64,000 bases of DNA from Candidatus Saccharibacteria bacterium oral taxon 488 (GTDB taxonomy: Bacteria; Patescibacteriota; Saccharimonadia; Saccharimonadales; Saccharimonadaceae): positions 682,001 to 746,000 of the forward strand of contig CP047920.1 of assembly GCA_010202645.1 (NCBI GenBank). Reading direction: 5' to 3'. The notes beneath the pieces were generated by a model, which saw only the letters and a list, made by a program, of their open reading frames with translations, was not told where the DNA came from and searched no databases. The position numbers were made by a program, and so were the translations under genes. Positions 25,896-36,035 of this stretch are shown in pieces; the stretch's first letter is position 1; each line of letters begins with the position of its first letter.

Positions 25896-27398
25896 CTACA
25901 CCGCAAGCGCCATCATCATCAACTCTTGCTGCTCGGGGTTAGTCGGATCATACTTACCAGCAAAGAGATGAGCAACCCCCTCGATATCTCTTGCAGCATA
26001 CAAACTCTCTAGATGCCGCATCGCCAAAACGCGCCCCTCGAGATAAGCAAGGTCCTTGTTAAAGGTTAACGGCGCTACACCAGGCTGGCTATCCGCTAAA
26101 TCAGGTTGCGTACCACGGAAGATCCGCACGCAGGCGCCATACGCCGTCCGCTTCTCTTTATTTATCATTTCCCGGGTCACTTCTTCATCATTCTTTAGCC
26201 TCCCAAGCAGACGATATCGCCATGCTGTCTCGAACACCGTGCGAAAATCTGCACCCTGCTCCGCCAGCGAGATATTGATATAGTGGCCAAGCTTTGCAGC
26301 TGTCCATTTCGGCACAGTATCACCGATCATTTCCTCAACCGTCGTCGCCAGCCCCTCTTCAAAGGTCAGGTAATCTGGTCGTGGAGTATCAGTGAACAAA
26401 CCCATCCCGAGGACTGGTAGCTTCGTCTTCAGTCCATTGACTGAACGCTGCCCATGCACTCCAAATTCGTGCAGTACCTTACGAAACAGCTCATCACTCG
26501 TCTTGATCGGCGCTCGCTTCCCGCCAACCACTACTGCCATCTCTGGAGATTCCCAAGATAGTGCGGTCTTGCCTTCTACTAGCTTCACTGTTACGCCGCT
26601 CGTATGATCAGGATCCCGTAGCTTGATCACCGCTTGAAACACTTCGACGATATCATCTGGGCCACATCTATAATCTTTACCATATTCTTCAACTTTCTGA
26701 TCCCAGGACTCCTGCACCAAGGCCTGAATATCAGCATTTTGCTCAATAATTTGCTCACCCGCCCACTCCAGTGCTCGATTATCCTTAAAGCGAGGAAGTC
26801 GTGCGTCGCCATCTTCAGCACGGAGCATTGCCGGTATCTCTTGACTCTGCCAGGTAAAGCCATGCACTAGCTCATCGTACAGAACCTGGGCAGTCGGGTG
26901 ATATGTTTTGCTATCTAGTATATTCCATAGCTCATTAAGTGCCGCGTCACGAATCTCTGGCTGCGGCTGGCCATACAGTTCATGACCGAGTTGCCGAACC
27001 TGCTCCTGCACTTCATCCAGCTCTTCCAGACTAGCCCCTTCATCGTGCAGAAACTCTAGCCGACCAAGCAATTTCACATACTCCATCTCTGCCATACGAA
27101 ACCCAAGAGACGAATCAATCGCCCCACGAAATACCGAGTCAGGTTCACGATTAGCCGCCTCTTCACGAGCTTGGCCAAGCGCTATAATACCCCGATCTAG
27201 TGCCGACATATCGCGAAAGCGCGAATGTTCAAGTCGGGGGTTACGAAACTCGCCAGCGATAAAGTCCTCTCGCTGGTCAAGCGCATTATTAACAAGTTCT
27301 GTATACGACTGAAACCCGGCTTCAGGAAGATTTTTAGGATTAATAATCTTTTCAATCGTTCGCGGTCGGCGCGGTGCTGTTTCGAGCGCTATACTCAT
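25896..27398 (-). CDS. DUF1704 zinc peptidase-like protein (MATCAP family)
   Basis: 500 residues. Belongs to DUF1704, the family of eukaryotic MATCAP/KIAA0895 tubulin carboxypeptidases and of bacterial proteins labelled QEGLA-motif. The metal site is visible as HEFGVH (H310-E311-x3-H315) followed by LTFEEGLATTVEE (Glu near 347). N-terminal part is helical. First gene of a unit with the next ATP-grasp ligase; TATCAT is 6 bases before ATG. Likely removes residues from a protein or peptide C-terminus, opposing the ligases; that role is inferred. Confidence 0.82.
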   Translation of the reverse strand: MSIALETAPRRPRTIEKIINPKNLPEAGFQSYTELVNNALDQREDFIAGEFRNPRLEHSRFRDMSALDRGIIALGQAREEAANREPDSVFRGAIDSSLGFRMAEMEYVKLLGRLEFLHDEGASLEELDEVQEQVRQLGHELYGQPQPEIRDAALNELWNILDSKTYHPTAQVLYDELVHGFTWQSQEIPAMLRAEDGDARLPRFKDNRALEWAGEQIIEQNADIQALVQESWDQKVEEYGKDYRCGPDDIVEVFQAVIKLRDPDHTSGVTVKLVEGKTALSWESPEMAVVVGGKRAPIKTSDELFRKVLHEFGVHGQRSVNGLKTKLPVLGMGLFTDTPRPDYLTFEEGLATTVEEMIGDTVPKWTAAKLGHYINISLAEQGADFRTVFETAWRYRLLGRLKNDEEVTREMINKEKRTAYGACVRIFRGTQPDLADSQPGVAPLTFNKDLAYLEGRVLAMRHLESLYAARDIEGVAHLFAGKYDPTNPEQQELMMMALAV

Positions 27399-27558
27399 TT
27401 TTTTATGATAGCATATTTATGCAAAAAAGCAAGTACGTATTACGAGAATAGGCCTCGTTTACTCATATCATCAAACTACTCCAGCAATCGCCCCTACGTT
27501 TTGATTAGCTTAGTCGTCATACAACAAACGTCGACGACGTTGTAATAACACTCTTAAG

Positions 27559-30500
27559 TTATTTCTGTCTACCCCCTTGTCTTCTCGCTACCACAACCAC
27601 CACTGCCGTGATAATCGATAGTCCGGCCAAAATAGCCAGCGCATAAGCATAGCCTGACAGCAGATAAATTAAAGCCAACGTCACGCCGACAGCACCCCAC
27701 ATACTGATAAGCCGCTTGCCAAGTGCTAAGCCGATGATAACCATCAGCGAATGCTCGGCCAGGAACAATATTTCCATGGCATTATCACCCGCTAGCGCCA
27801 GGACAAGGGTCGATAAGCTGAACACAGCGAGCGCCAGCACCAAATGCGCAATGGTGTATATATGAGCATACCCCAGCCAGCGCCACGACATCACCGCCCC
27901 TGAAAGAATTGCCGCTGAACACAGGTATGGCACCACTATGCCGTGAACAGGCGCAATTAACATATGAATAGCAAATAAAATACCGCACAGCACCAAAAGG
28001 GAGCCCGAGTCGAAATATAGAATATTCTTCTTCGGCACTCCCTCGGCTATTAGGGCGCTGCCATTGACCGCCCACGTTAGTGTTACTAGCAGTACCGCCT
28101 CCGTCGCGACACTGGCCGGCATAGCCATCAGCAGTAAAGTCATCGACCAACCGATAGCGCTCCAAAATGACGCATAATACCAATAAACTGATAATTTCTT
28201 GATTCGCGCAGTTACGGCGGCGCCATAAAATACCGCAAAGATAATCAGCGAAACGATCGGCATAAACTCAAGCTTAACGCCGAGCCATTGTGCAGTTAAG
28301 TAGAATAATAACACCAAACTTGGATGCGCCAATATCGCCATCGGCCGCCAATCCCGCTTGGCATACACTGCCATGTAAAGTGCCGCGACAGCCGCCAGCC
28401 AGCCCAAGATTTTGAACGGCAATTCGTATGCCGTCGACAGATTTATCATCGGTAATATCACCGCTGGTACCGTAGCGGCCAGCAGAGTCATATCGCTAGT
28501 GATTGACGCTCGCTTATTCATCGCCAACGACCAATACACTACTCCAAAGCCAACAAGCACCACCCAAGCAGTGATAGTAAAATTGTCGCTTAGCGGCACA
28601 TCCAACCAATGTAAGAACAGCAGCACCAAAGCAATCGTCGCCAAGTATGCTCCGCCCAGATAACCATCTTCACGCCGCCGATAAAACGCATAGTACAGCA
28701 GTGCTACTAACGGCAGCCAAACCGCCGGATGAATAGACGAAAAGATGATTAAGATAGCCGCGCCAATAGCAGAATATAACAACAATTCGCGGCACTTAAC
28801 CGCCGCCTCTTTGCGGTAATTGTACAGCCACTCTACTAATAACAGCAACGACAAGCCGTTCAACCACGCCATCAAAATAGCAAGATTTTCGCCAGCCATC
28901 TTGAAATACAAAGCTATCAGCAGCGCCATCAAAAGCAGAGAAGCATGAATACCAATCACTAAGCCATAAACCTTCTCACGCCACGCAGCGATACCCATGA
29001 TGATAGTGGCAACCGCCACCGAATCTGACAGATACAGCATACCTTCTCCCGCTGGATAAGCATTCAAAAAAGCTAAGGCTATAAACACCGTTATTAACCA
29101 CCAAGCGGCCGCCGTGCCGTATACTAGTATTGCTTGACTTTTAGTAATATTTGGACGTTTCAAAACTAATAATCGGCAGATAACCGGCAGGAAAGCCATA
29201 AACATAAAGATAGAGTAATGTATATGCAAGGCTGTTATGGGGTCGAGGCTAAATAGCCTGACGCCAGCCGGTACTAACAAAATTCCAGACATTACTACCA
29301 TACCGCCAAAACGGGCGCGGCGCAGCAATGCAAGCGCCATAAAACTTACTGCCGATATCATACTCAGCAGGATAAATATGATCATATCTCTTAGCGGGCT
29401 TTCGACGCCAGCTATAGTCGATACAGCAGCCAGCGACGCAACGAAACTAATCCACAGTACTATTTCGTGCTGCTTATCGGGCTGCTTTTGGACATGCATC
29501 GAGCCGATAGACCAAACCATATTACCAAGCGCCGCTACCCCCAGCGCTATACCTGTGACCAGACCATCATTATTTGACAGATACATAGTAAAACTAGCAG
29601 TCGCCGCCATCAGCAGCACGCGCGTCGTCGTTAGTTCATACGTGCGCATCTTTTTTGATTTCTCGACTAGGGCAACAGTAAAATAATATATAACGCTGAT
29701 GAGCAGCAGCATGCTGACGTCAAGCGTGCCCATATGCACCGACGAACCGATAGCGAGAAGCAAAGTGGACGGGACGATAAATGGATTAACCAGCGTCAAC
29801 GGCTCGGTGAATTGGCGTGGAAAATGATTAGAAAAATACGCAGCCAAGGTCATCAGGCATCCGAACAATAGCACCACAGCATAATACCACACCAACTGAG
29901 CATGCATAACAGCCGGCAAGCTGGTGGTCATCGTGAACATCGACAGCAGCGAAATATAGGCGAGCGGCTGGCTATTGAGCCTGACCGTAGCATCAACGCA
30001 TAGGAAAGTACCAATGAATGAGGTGGCAAGCCAGCACAGCGCCGGATCAATCCCCAAGAGTAAATGCATACTCCAGCCGCCAATCGGCACAGCAGCCAGC
30101 GCCGTACCAATAAACGCCGTTGAGGCCGGCTTTAAAATTGGCAATCTAGCGTACAACACCTGGCCAATGGCATAATAGACAAAAATAAACAGCCAGACCA
30201 AACTAAACCTGAGCTGCGCCGAAAGTTCAATCGTTTGTGCCAATAATAATATACCGGCGGTCAGCAATAATGACGCAGTATAGAGCGCCACGTTGATGGT
30301 GGTTTGACGATTTTTCTCTTTTTCTTTATTACTGACCGGGGATAGCCACTGGATAGTCTGCGTCTTTTCGTCGGGAATATTTGTATTTTCTTCAATTGGC
30401 ACGGCATCAGTAGCTGATGAATCGCTCGGCTCTTCCCCTTCGTCGCTAGTTAAGGTAGGGTCAGTAGACTGCGAAACTGCAGCCTGATTTTCGGTAATAA

Positions 30501-30672
30501 GCTTGGCTTGACCGTCGTTATCTTCAATTTTTGCACGGCCATTCTGCGCATCGCGCACGCCGTCCCAATAACCGCGTTGATAATCATCGGATTGACGGGG
30601 CAGCCGATTATTGCCTCTCTGCGCTACCTTAATTATCACGATGACAATTACTAACAGAAAAATCAATTCCAT
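27559..30672 (-). CDS. Giant polytopic membrane protein
   Basis: 1037 residues. One N-terminal helix (MELIFLLVIVIVIIKVAQ), a polar acidic segment of about 95 residues, then some 28 hydrophobic helices with very short loops to the end. No transporter or enzyme motif is visible. The form recalls DUF2157/DUF2339-like predicted membrane proteins. Extended TGCTATACT about 30 bases upstream and GAGGGGAG before the ATG. Composition is the same as its neighbours, so no sign of transfer. Confidence 0.7.
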   Translation of the reverse strand: MELIFLLVIVIVIIKVAQRGNNRLPRQSDDYQRGYWDGVRDAQNGRAKIEDNDGQAKLITENQAAVSQSTDPTLTSDEGEEPSDSSATDAVPIEENTNIPDEKTQTIQWLSPVSNKEKEKNRQTTINVALYTASLLLTAGILLLAQTIELSAQLRFSLVWLFIFVYYAIGQVLYARLPILKPASTAFIGTALAAVPIGGWSMHLLLGIDPALCWLATSFIGTFLCVDATVRLNSQPLAYISLLSMFTMTTSLPAVMHAQLVWYYAVVLLFGCLMTLAAYFSNHFPRQFTEPLTLVNPFIVPSTLLLAIGSSVHMGTLDVSMLLLISVIYYFTVALVEKSKKMRTYELTTTRVLLMAATASFTMYLSNNDGLVTGIALGVAALGNMVWSIGSMHVQKQPDKQHEIVLWISFVASLAAVSTIAGVESPLRDMIIFILLSMISAVSFMALALLRRARFGGMVVMSGILLVPAGVRLFSLDPITALHIHYSIFMFMAFLPVICRLLVLKRPNITKSQAILVYGTAAAWWLITVFIALAFLNAYPAGEGMLYLSDSVAVATIIMGIAAWREKVYGLVIGIHASLLLMALLIALYFKMAGENLAILMAWLNGLSLLLLVEWLYNYRKEAAVKCRELLLYSAIGAAILIIFSSIHPAVWLPLVALLYYAFYRRREDGYLGGAYLATIALVLLFLHWLDVPLSDNFTITAWVVLVGFGVVYWSLAMNKRASITSDMTLLAATVPAVILPMINLSTAYELPFKILGWLAAVAALYMAVYAKRDWRPMAILAHPSLVLLFYLTAQWLGVKLEFMPIVSLIIFAVFYGAAVTARIKKLSVYWYYASFWSAIGWSMTLLLMAMPASVATEAVLLVTLTWAVNGSALIAEGVPKKNILYFDSGSLLVLCGILFAIHMLIAPVHGIVVPYLCSAAILSGAVMSWRWLGYAHIYTIAHLVLALAVFSLSTLVLALAGDNAMEILFLAEHSLMVIIGLALGKRLISMWGAVGVTLALIYLLSGYAYALAILAGLSIITAVVVVVARRQGGRQK

Positions 30673-30734
30673 GCTTAACTCCCCTCATGCTAATTTTAGT
30701 ATAGCACGAGAGGGATTTTCATGGAGAAATTTTA

Positions 30735-31850
30735 CTACGAAAACAACCCCCGCTTCCGTGCGCCATCAAACTGTTCCAGTAGTTCCCGCTGCTTCCTGCT
30801 CAGTTTGGTTGGCGTATCGACAATGACGCCGACAATGTGCGGGCCGCGTTCATCATTTCTCAGATGTGGCACGCCGTGGCCTGATAACTTGAAATCAGTC
30901 CCCGACTGGGTGCCGGCTGGGATTTTCATCCGCACCGTACCGTCCACGGTCTCGACATCAATTTCCGTTCCCAGCGCCGCATCAACCATCGAGATATGCT
31001 CTTCTGAAAGGATGATATCGCCCTCACGCGTGAACTTCTTATGGGCTTTGACGCGAATGTGAACGTATAGATCGCCGCGCGCGCCGCCTTGAACGGCTTC
31101 GCCGCGCTCACGCAGGCGAATCGTCGCGCCATCATCAATACCAGCTGGGATCTTGACGGTGATCTCCTGGCGCTGGCGAGTCGTACCTTTACCGCCACAG
31201 ACTGAACAGTTTTGCTCTGGGATCTTGCCGCGGCCGTGACAGGTTGGACAGGTGACTGCTTGCTGAATTTGTCCAAAAATCGAGTTCATCACGCGAGTCT
31301 GTTGACCAGAGCCCTTGCAGTCCTCACAGGTTTTTAAGCTATGGCCCGGTTCGACGCCATCGCCATGACAATACTCACACTCAGCGTCTAAGGTTATGCT
31401 CAAGTTCTTTTCTGCACCAAACACCGCCTCTTCAAAACTCAGAGTTACATTAGTTTCAACATCACGACCGCGTCGCGCACCACCCCGTGAACCAGCCGCG
31501 CCGCCACCGAAGAATTGGCTGAAAATGTCGCCGAACATGCCGCCATCGCCACCAAAGTCAAACTGTACATTTTGCCCACCAAAACCACCAAATCCTTCAA
31601 ACGGATTACCGCCAAAGCCACCACCTGCTGCGCCGCCGACACCCGCATGGCCAAACTGGTCGTAGCGCTGGCGCTTTTGCTTGTCTTTTAGGACTTCATA
31701 TGCCTCGTTAACCTCTTTGAATTTAGCTTCATCGCCGCCCTCTTTGTCGGGGTGGTACTTCACCGCTGCTTTACGAAAAGCCTTCTTAATCTCATCCTCA
31801 GAAGCGGTTTTCGACACACCTAACACTTCATAATAATCGCGCTTACTCAT
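30735..31850 (-). CDS. dnaJ: Chaperone DnaJ
   Basis: 371 residues. Hsp40 co-chaperone of DnaK. J domain with HPD in YHPDKEGG, Gly/Phe-rich linker, four zinc-finger repeats ([32 protein letters not shown]) and the C-terminal substrate domains. TATAAT ends 8 bases before ATG and a CIRCE operator lies just upstream, so it is under HrcA. Confidence 0.97.
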   Translation of the reverse strand: MSKRDYYEVLGVSKTASEDEIKKAFRKAAVKYHPDKEGGDEAKFKEVNEAYEVLKDKQKRQRYDQFGHAGVGGAAGGGFGGNPFEGFGGFGGQNVQFDFGGDGGMFGDIFSQFFGGGAAGSRGGARRGRDVETNVTLSFEEAVFGAEKNLSITLDAECEYCHGDGVEPGHSLKTCEDCKGSGQQTRVMNSIFGQIQQAVTCPTCHGRGKIPEQNCSVCGGKGTTRQRQEITVKIPAGIDDGATIRLRERGEAVQGGARGDLYVHIRVKAHKKFTREGDIILSEEHISMVDAALGTEIDVETVDGTVRMKIPAGTQSGTDFKLSGHGVPHLRNDERGPHIVGVIVDTPTKLSRKQRELLEQFDGARKRGLFS

Positions 31851-31869
31851 ATGCGTTTATTATACGCTT

Positions 31870-31896
31870 TTAGCACTCGACATGCAAGAGTGCTAG
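31870..31896. promoter_or_regulatory. CIRCE operator of dnaJ
   Basis: TTAGCACTC, nine-base spacer, GAGTGCTAG: one mismatch to the HrcA consensus TTAGCACTC-N9-GAGTGCTAA. It is 20 bases upstream of the dnaJ ATG. Confidence 0.92.
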
Positions 31897-31932
31897 CCTC
31901 GCCCGTGGTATACTTAAAATATAGGAGGTGTT

Positions 31933-32469
31933 ATGAAACAGACAGCAATTATCAATTCAGAAATCAAGGCCCGGTGCGCGGATCAAGAGTCGGTGCGCCA
32001 ATATCTACGTGAGCACGGCGCGGACTTTAAGGGGACTGACCATCAAATTGACACATATTTTGATGTGCCCAAAGGGCGCCTGAAGCTACGTCAAGGACCG
32101 ATCGAAAATAACCTTATCTTTTATCAGCGGGCCGATACCGATGGGCCGAAACAATCGACTATCAACCTATCGCCAGTTGCGCCGGACTCGACCATCGGCG
32201 AGGTGCTAACAGCAGCGCTTGGTGTACGCGTGGTTGTCGATAAGCAGCGCGAGATTTACTTCATCGACAATGTCAAGTTTCATATCGACACCGTTAAGGG
32301 CCTCGGGAATTTTGTCGAAATTGAAGCCATTGATACCGACGGCAAACGAAACGCCGAGCAGCTGGAGGAGCAATGTTCACACTACATGCGTGAACTTGGT
32401 ATCAAGGATATGGATTTAGTGGTTGGCTCGTATAGTGATTTGTTAGAGGGTGCGGCTCTTTCACATTAG
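31933..32469 (+). CDS. CYTH domain phosphatase/cyclase-like protein
   Basis: 178 residues. CYTH tunnel-fold protein (triphosphatase or class IV adenylate cyclase family). NSEIKARC near the N-terminus matches the ExExK signature with the first Glu replaced by Asn; DTYFDVPKGRLKLRQ, YQRAD and GNFVEIEA follow in order. AGGAGGTGTT stands before ATG and TATACT about 20 bases upstream. It is divergent from dnaJ across the CIRCE region. Substrate cannot be told. Confidence 0.82.
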   Translation: MKQTAIINSEIKARCADQESVRQYLREHGADFKGTDHQIDTYFDVPKGRLKLRQGPIENNLIFYQRADTDGPKQSTINLSPVAPDSTIGEVLTAALGVRVVVDKQREIYFIDNVKFHIDTVKGLGNFVEIEAIDTDGKRNAEQLEEQCSHYMRELGIKDMDLVVGSYSDLLEGAALSH

Positions 32470-32517
32470 CACAATTGACTAGCGGCGGCGTAAGCCTGTT
32501 GAGCCCATGAGAATATA

Positions 32518-32547
32518 AAACTACCCCCGATATAAAGGGGGTAGTTT
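32518..32547. terminator. Bidirectional terminator between the CYTH gene and dnaK
   Basis: AAACTACCCCC, eight-base loop, GGGGGTAGTTT. Eleven-pair perfect stem between convergent genes; works for both strands. Confidence 0.85.
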
Positions 32548-32569
32548 ATGTTATGAGCTGACGCCGAGA

Positions 32570-34462
32570 CTACTTCTCGTCAACCACCTCGCCTTCGACC
32601 GGCTCGTCCTTGTCAGACTTTTTATCGTCCGTAGATTCATCAGCTTTGTTGTCTTCAGCGGCTTGCTGGTACATCTTGGCGCCGATTGGCATGATGGCAT
32701 CCTGCAAGGCTTTGGCTGCTGCCTCCAGCTCATCTTTGTCGTCAGCGTCTTTGTGCTTTTCCGCTTCCTTGACCGCCTCGTCAATCGCCTTTTTGTCGTC
32801 GTCAGAAATCTTATCTTTGAACTCATCCGGCATTTTCTTTGCCTGGTAGATGGCGTTTTCTAGCTGGTTTTTGGCGTCAACGGTTTCGCGCTTTTTCTTG
32901 TCCTCGTCAGCGTGCAGTTCGGCTTCTTTCTGCGCTTTTTCGATGTCTTCTTTGCTCATGTTGCCAGAGTTTTGGATGGTAATTGATTGTTCTTTGCCAG
33001 TACCTTTGTCCTTGGCAGTAACATTGAGGATACCATTCGCGTCGATATTAAACGTCACTTCAATCTGCGGCACGCCGCGCGGTGCTGGCGCGATACCGTC
33101 AAGCACAAAGCGCCCCAAGCTCTTGTTATCATTGGCAAATTCGCGCTCACCCTGCAAGACGTGAATCTCCACTTGCGGCTGGTTATCGGCAGCCGTCGAG
33201 AACACTTCGCTCTTGTTAGTCGGCACAGTGGTGTTGCGCTCGATCAGCTTGGTTGATACGCCGCCCATCGTCTCGATACCAAGAGACAAAGGCGTTACGT
33301 CCAGCAGTAACACATCCTTGACATCGCCAGCCAACACGCCACCCTGAATGGCGGCACCAACAGCCACCACTTCGTCTGGGTTAACACCCTGCATTGGGTC
33401 TTTGCCGAACAATTTCTTCACCCGCTCAACCACTGCTGGCATACGAGTCATACCGCCAACCATCACCACGTTTTGGATGTCTGATTTAGAGAGTTTGGCG
33501 TCTTTGAGTGCTTTTTCAACTGGGCCGTCGAGGCGCGCTAACAGATCTTTCACCAAATCTTCCAGCTTGGCCCGCGTTAGGCTCAGCTCAAAGTGCTTTG
33601 GCCCGTCAGCATCAGCGGTAATGAATGGAATGTTAACTTCGTATTCAGTAACCGTTGATAGCTCCTTCTTAGCCTTTTCAGCTTCATCCTTCAGGCGCTG
33701 CATGGCAGCGTTGTCTTTGCGTAGGTCGATGCCTTCTTTAGATTTGAAGTCATCCAGGAAGTAGTTAACGATGACGTTATCAAAGTCCTCGCCGCCCAGG
33801 TGAGTATCGCCATTGGTAGCTTTCACCTCAAACACACCGTCGCCGAGTTCCAAAATAGAAACGTCGAAGGTGCCGCCACCGAGGTCAAACACCACGATGG
33901 TTTCATCATTTTTACCTTTCTCTAGGCCGTACGCCAAAGCTGCCGCCGTTGGCTCATTAATGATACGCTTGACTTCCAGGCCAGCAATTTTACCAGCATC
34001 CTTGGTCGCCTGGCGCTGCGAATCGTCGAAGTAGGCCGGCACAGTGATGACCGCTTCGGTGACTTTTTCACCCAGGAACGCCTCGGCATCAGCTTTGATT
34101 TTACTGAGGATCATGGCTGAAACTTCTTCTGGCGTGTATTCCTTGTCGCCCATTTCCACGGCCACACCCGCACCTTTCTTGACGATCTTAAACGGCATGA
34201 GGCCACGGTCTTTTTGGACTTCTTTGTCATCAAACTTACGGCCAATAAAGCGCTTGACACCATAAATTGTGTTCTTTGGATTAGTCACACGCTGACGCTG
34301 CGCTACTTGCCCAACCAAGCGTTCACCCTTTTTATTAATCGCCACCACTGATGGCGTCGTACGATTACCCTCAGCGTTAGCGATAACTTCTGGCTTGCCC
34401 GCCAGCATATATGCAAAGGCACTGTTGGTTGTACCGAGGTCAATTCCGATGATTTTACCCAT
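32570..34462 (-). CDS. dnaK: Chaperone DnaK
   Basis: 630 residues. Hsp70: [19 protein letters not shown], phosphate loops ([30 protein letters not shown]), substrate domain and acidic tail ([12 protein letters not shown]). Start at 34462 with AAGGGG upstream; an in-frame codon 27 bases earlier lacks support. Two CIRCE operators lie between grpE and dnaK, so dnaK is controlled separately from the hrcA unit as well. Confidence 0.98.
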   Translation of the reverse strand: MGKIIGIDLGTTNSAFAYMLAGKPEVIANAEGNRTTPSVVAINKKGERLVGQVAQRQRVTNPKNTIYGVKRFIGRKFDDKEVQKDRGLMPFKIVKKGAGVAVEMGDKEYTPEEVSAMILSKIKADAEAFLGEKVTEAVITVPAYFDDSQRQATKDAGKIAGLEVKRIINEPTAAALAYGLEKGKNDETIVVFDLGGGTFDVSILELGDGVFEVKATNGDTHLGGEDFDNVIVNYFLDDFKSKEGIDLRKDNAAMQRLKDEAEKAKKELSTVTEYEVNIPFITADADGPKHFELSLTRAKLEDLVKDLLARLDGPVEKALKDAKLSKSDIQNVVMVGGMTRMPAVVERVKKLFGKDPMQGVNPDEVVAVGAAIQGGVLAGDVKDVLLLDVTPLSLGIETMGGVSTKLIERNTTVPTNKSEVFSTAADNQPQVEIHVLQGEREFANDNKSLGRFVLDGIAPAPRGVPQIEVTFNIDANGILNVTAKDKGTGKEQSITIQNSGNMSKEDIEKAQKEAELHADEDKKKRETVDAKNQLENAIYQAKKMPDEFKDKISDDDKKAIDEAVKEAEKHKDADDKDELEAAAKALQDAIMPIGAKMYQQAAEDNKADESTDDKKSDKDEPVEGEVVDEK

Positions 34463-34512
34463 ATGATTCCCCTTTCTTGTTTTGATCACATCTGGTTTTT
34501 CTTATATTCATT

Positions 34513-34539
34513 TTAGCACTCTTTATTCACGAGTGCCAA
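34513..34539. promoter_or_regulatory. CIRCE operator, dnaK-proximal
   Basis: TTAGCACTC, nine-base spacer, GAGTGCCAA: one mismatch to consensus. About 50 bases upstream of dnaK. Confidence 0.92.
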
Positions 34540-34557
34540 CTATTTCAGTATAAATAA

Positions 34558-34584
34558 TTAGCACTCCCGTGTCAAGAGTGCTAA
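34558..34584. promoter_or_regulatory. CIRCE operator, dnaK-distal
   Basis: Perfect TTAGCACTC-N9-GAGTGCTAA between the grpE stop and the proximal operator. The two operator centres are 45 bases apart, roughly four helical turns, so HrcA dimers could sit on the same face. Confidence 0.95.
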
Positions 34585-34607
34585 TTCAGGTTTTTACTAG
34601 TTGCTAA

Positions 34608-35132
34608 TTATTCCGCCGGTGCGGCAGCGTTTGGTCCGGTTTCCGCCTGTTCCGGCGCTGACGATTGGCGCGTCACCTTAACCATCGCGTCGCGAATAAC
34701 CGCACCGTCCAATATATAGCCAGCTCGCAGTTCCTCGGCGATCACTTCTTTGTCGCCCTCTGCTTCTTCGTCAAATTGAACGGCTTGGTGCAGCTCAGGG
34801 TTAAATAATGTGCCGGGGTTAGCGTTAATTTTCTCGAGACCGATTTCCTTGAGTTGCTTGTCGAGTTGTTTACCCAGGCCAGTCACGCCTTTCGCCCACG
34901 CGTTATCCTGCAATTCCTCTGGTACGTTAACAATCGCCCGCTCAATCGTATCGATCACTGGCAATAGTTTCATCACCGACTTCGCCTGACCCATTTGGTG
35001 CGCTGACTGTTTTTCTGTCTCCACACGCTTGCGATAATTCTCAAAATCCGCCCGCGTCCGCTGCAAATCCAGCGTCAACTCGCCCAATTGCTGCTCCAAA
35101 TCTTCAGTTTTCTTGGTCTTATTTTTCGTCAT
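34608..35132 (-). CDS. grpE: Nucleotide exchange factor GrpE
   Basis: 174 residues. Releases ADP from DnaK. Long N-terminal coiled coil (LEQQLGELTLDLQRTRADFE), NYRKRVETEK, then LLPVIDTIERAI and the beta domain with the GTLFNPELHQAV signature. AGGAGG is 5 bases upstream, inside the end of the preceding micropeptide gene; its ATG overlaps that stop (ATGA). Confidence 0.95.
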   Translation of the reverse strand: MTKNKTKKTEDLEQQLGELTLDLQRTRADFENYRKRVETEKQSAHQMGQAKSVMKLLPVIDTIERAIVNVPEELQDNAWAKGVTGLGKQLDKQLKEIGLEKINANPGTLFNPELHQAVQFDEEAEGDKEVIAEELRAGYILDGAVIRDAMVKVTRQSSAPEQAETGPNAAAPAE

Positions 35133-35278
35133 TTTTTCCTCCTTCTAAACGGCCAAAACGGCTCGTCGCCATATGTGCAGGGAAAGAACGCGATCATAGC
35201 CATGAAAATAATAATCAAAATAATCACCACTAGCCACGTTGGCAAGCCGCTCAGTAGTCCACCAATCCACTCAGCCAT
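35129..35278 (-). CDS. 49-residue membrane micropeptide between hrcA and grpE
   Basis: Reads [20 protein letters not shown] at the start, one membrane helix of about 18 residues (VVIILIIIFMAMIAFF), and a basic end (PFWPFRRRKK). Its ATG shares a base with the hrcA stop (TAATG), AGGAGGT is 6 bases upstream, and its stop overlaps grpE's ATG (ATGA). Such a tight fit on both sides, with good ribosome sites, makes it a real gene. It would be induced by heat under HrcA. No known family; a membrane heat-shock peptide is the simplest reading. Confidence 0.8.
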   Translation of the reverse strand: MAEWIGGLLSGLPTWLVVIILIIIFMAMIAFFPCTYGDEPFWPFRRRKK

Positions 35279-35988
35279 TACAATACCTCCTCTAACATCG
35301 CACCGGTTCGCCTAACCAGCTCCATCGTTCGGCGGTAATTTTGCCGAGTCGGACCAATCACGCCGATGTAACTATTATTACTAAACTTTGAACAAAACCT
35401 ACTAATAATCAACGTTGCTCCAGAACTTTTACCAATCGGATTTTCGCTGCCGATAAACACATTGAGCGGCTGGTTCGGCGCTGCTTCACGTAGCCACGGC
35501 TCAATATTATCAATCAGTCTGGCAATCGCTTGCACGTGATCGCCCTCGACAAACTCCGGCTGGCTAAACAACTGCGTCATGCCATTCATATATAGATGTT
35601 CGCCAAACGAGGCAAAGCCAAAATTGCCTGTCAACTCCACTAAACTATCAACCGCACTACGAATCGCCCGGTCAGACTTATCAACGTGCGAGTTAACATG
35701 CGCTTCGATCGCTCTCGCACTGCGATCGATGCCACTCGGCAGCTCCGTCATCTGAGCATCGGTGATGCCATTGACGTACAACCGGTAGCCCTTATCCGTA
35801 GGAATTCGACCGGCGCTGGTGTGTGGCGCCTCAATAAAACCCATCTCCTCGAGTTTGGCCATTTCGCTGCGAATCGTGGCGCTGGACACACCAAACAACT
35901 TGGCTAGCGTCACGCTGCCAACTGGCGCCGCAATTTCGGCATACTGCTCAATGATGGCAGCTAAAATCGCCTGTTGACGTTCGGTCAT
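35278..35988 (-). CDS. hrcA: Heat-inducible repressor HrcA
   Basis: About 236 residues. Represses chaperone genes through CIRCE. N-terminal winged helix ([40 protein letters not shown]) and the domain around [13 protein letters not shown] are typical; the C-terminal GAF-like domain ends in the family's [21 protein letters not shown] is 6 bases before ATG, and a perfect CIRCE just upstream gives autorepression. Heads the unit hrcA, micropeptide, grpE, dnaK. Confidence 0.95.
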   Translation of the reverse strand: MTERQQAILAAIIEQYAEIAAPVGSVTLAKLFGVSSATIRSEMAKLEEMGFIEAPHTSAGRIPTDKGYRLYVNGITDAQMTELPSGIDRSARAIEAHVNSHVDKSDRAIRSAVDSLVELTGNFGFASFGEHLYMNGMTQLFSQPEFVEGDHVQAIARLIDNIEPWLREAAPNQPLNVFIGSENPIGKSSGATLIISRFCSKFSNNSYIGVIGPTRQNYRRTMELVRRTGAMLEEVL

Positions 35989-36008
35989 ACTCTTATTATA
36001 TCGCACAT

Positions 36009-36035
36009 TTAGCACTCTTGCAAGGCGAGTGCTAA
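36009..36035. promoter_or_regulatory. CIRCE operator of hrcA
   Basis: Perfect TTAGCACTC-N9-GAGTGCTAA. It is 20 bases upstream of the hrcA ATG and contains the stop codon of the LssY_C gene (36034-36032). Confidence 0.95.

Noticed and set aside
30926..31276. 116-codon frame on the - strand inside dnaJ
   Set aside because: Shifted reading of the zinc-finger region of dnaJ; no start signal.
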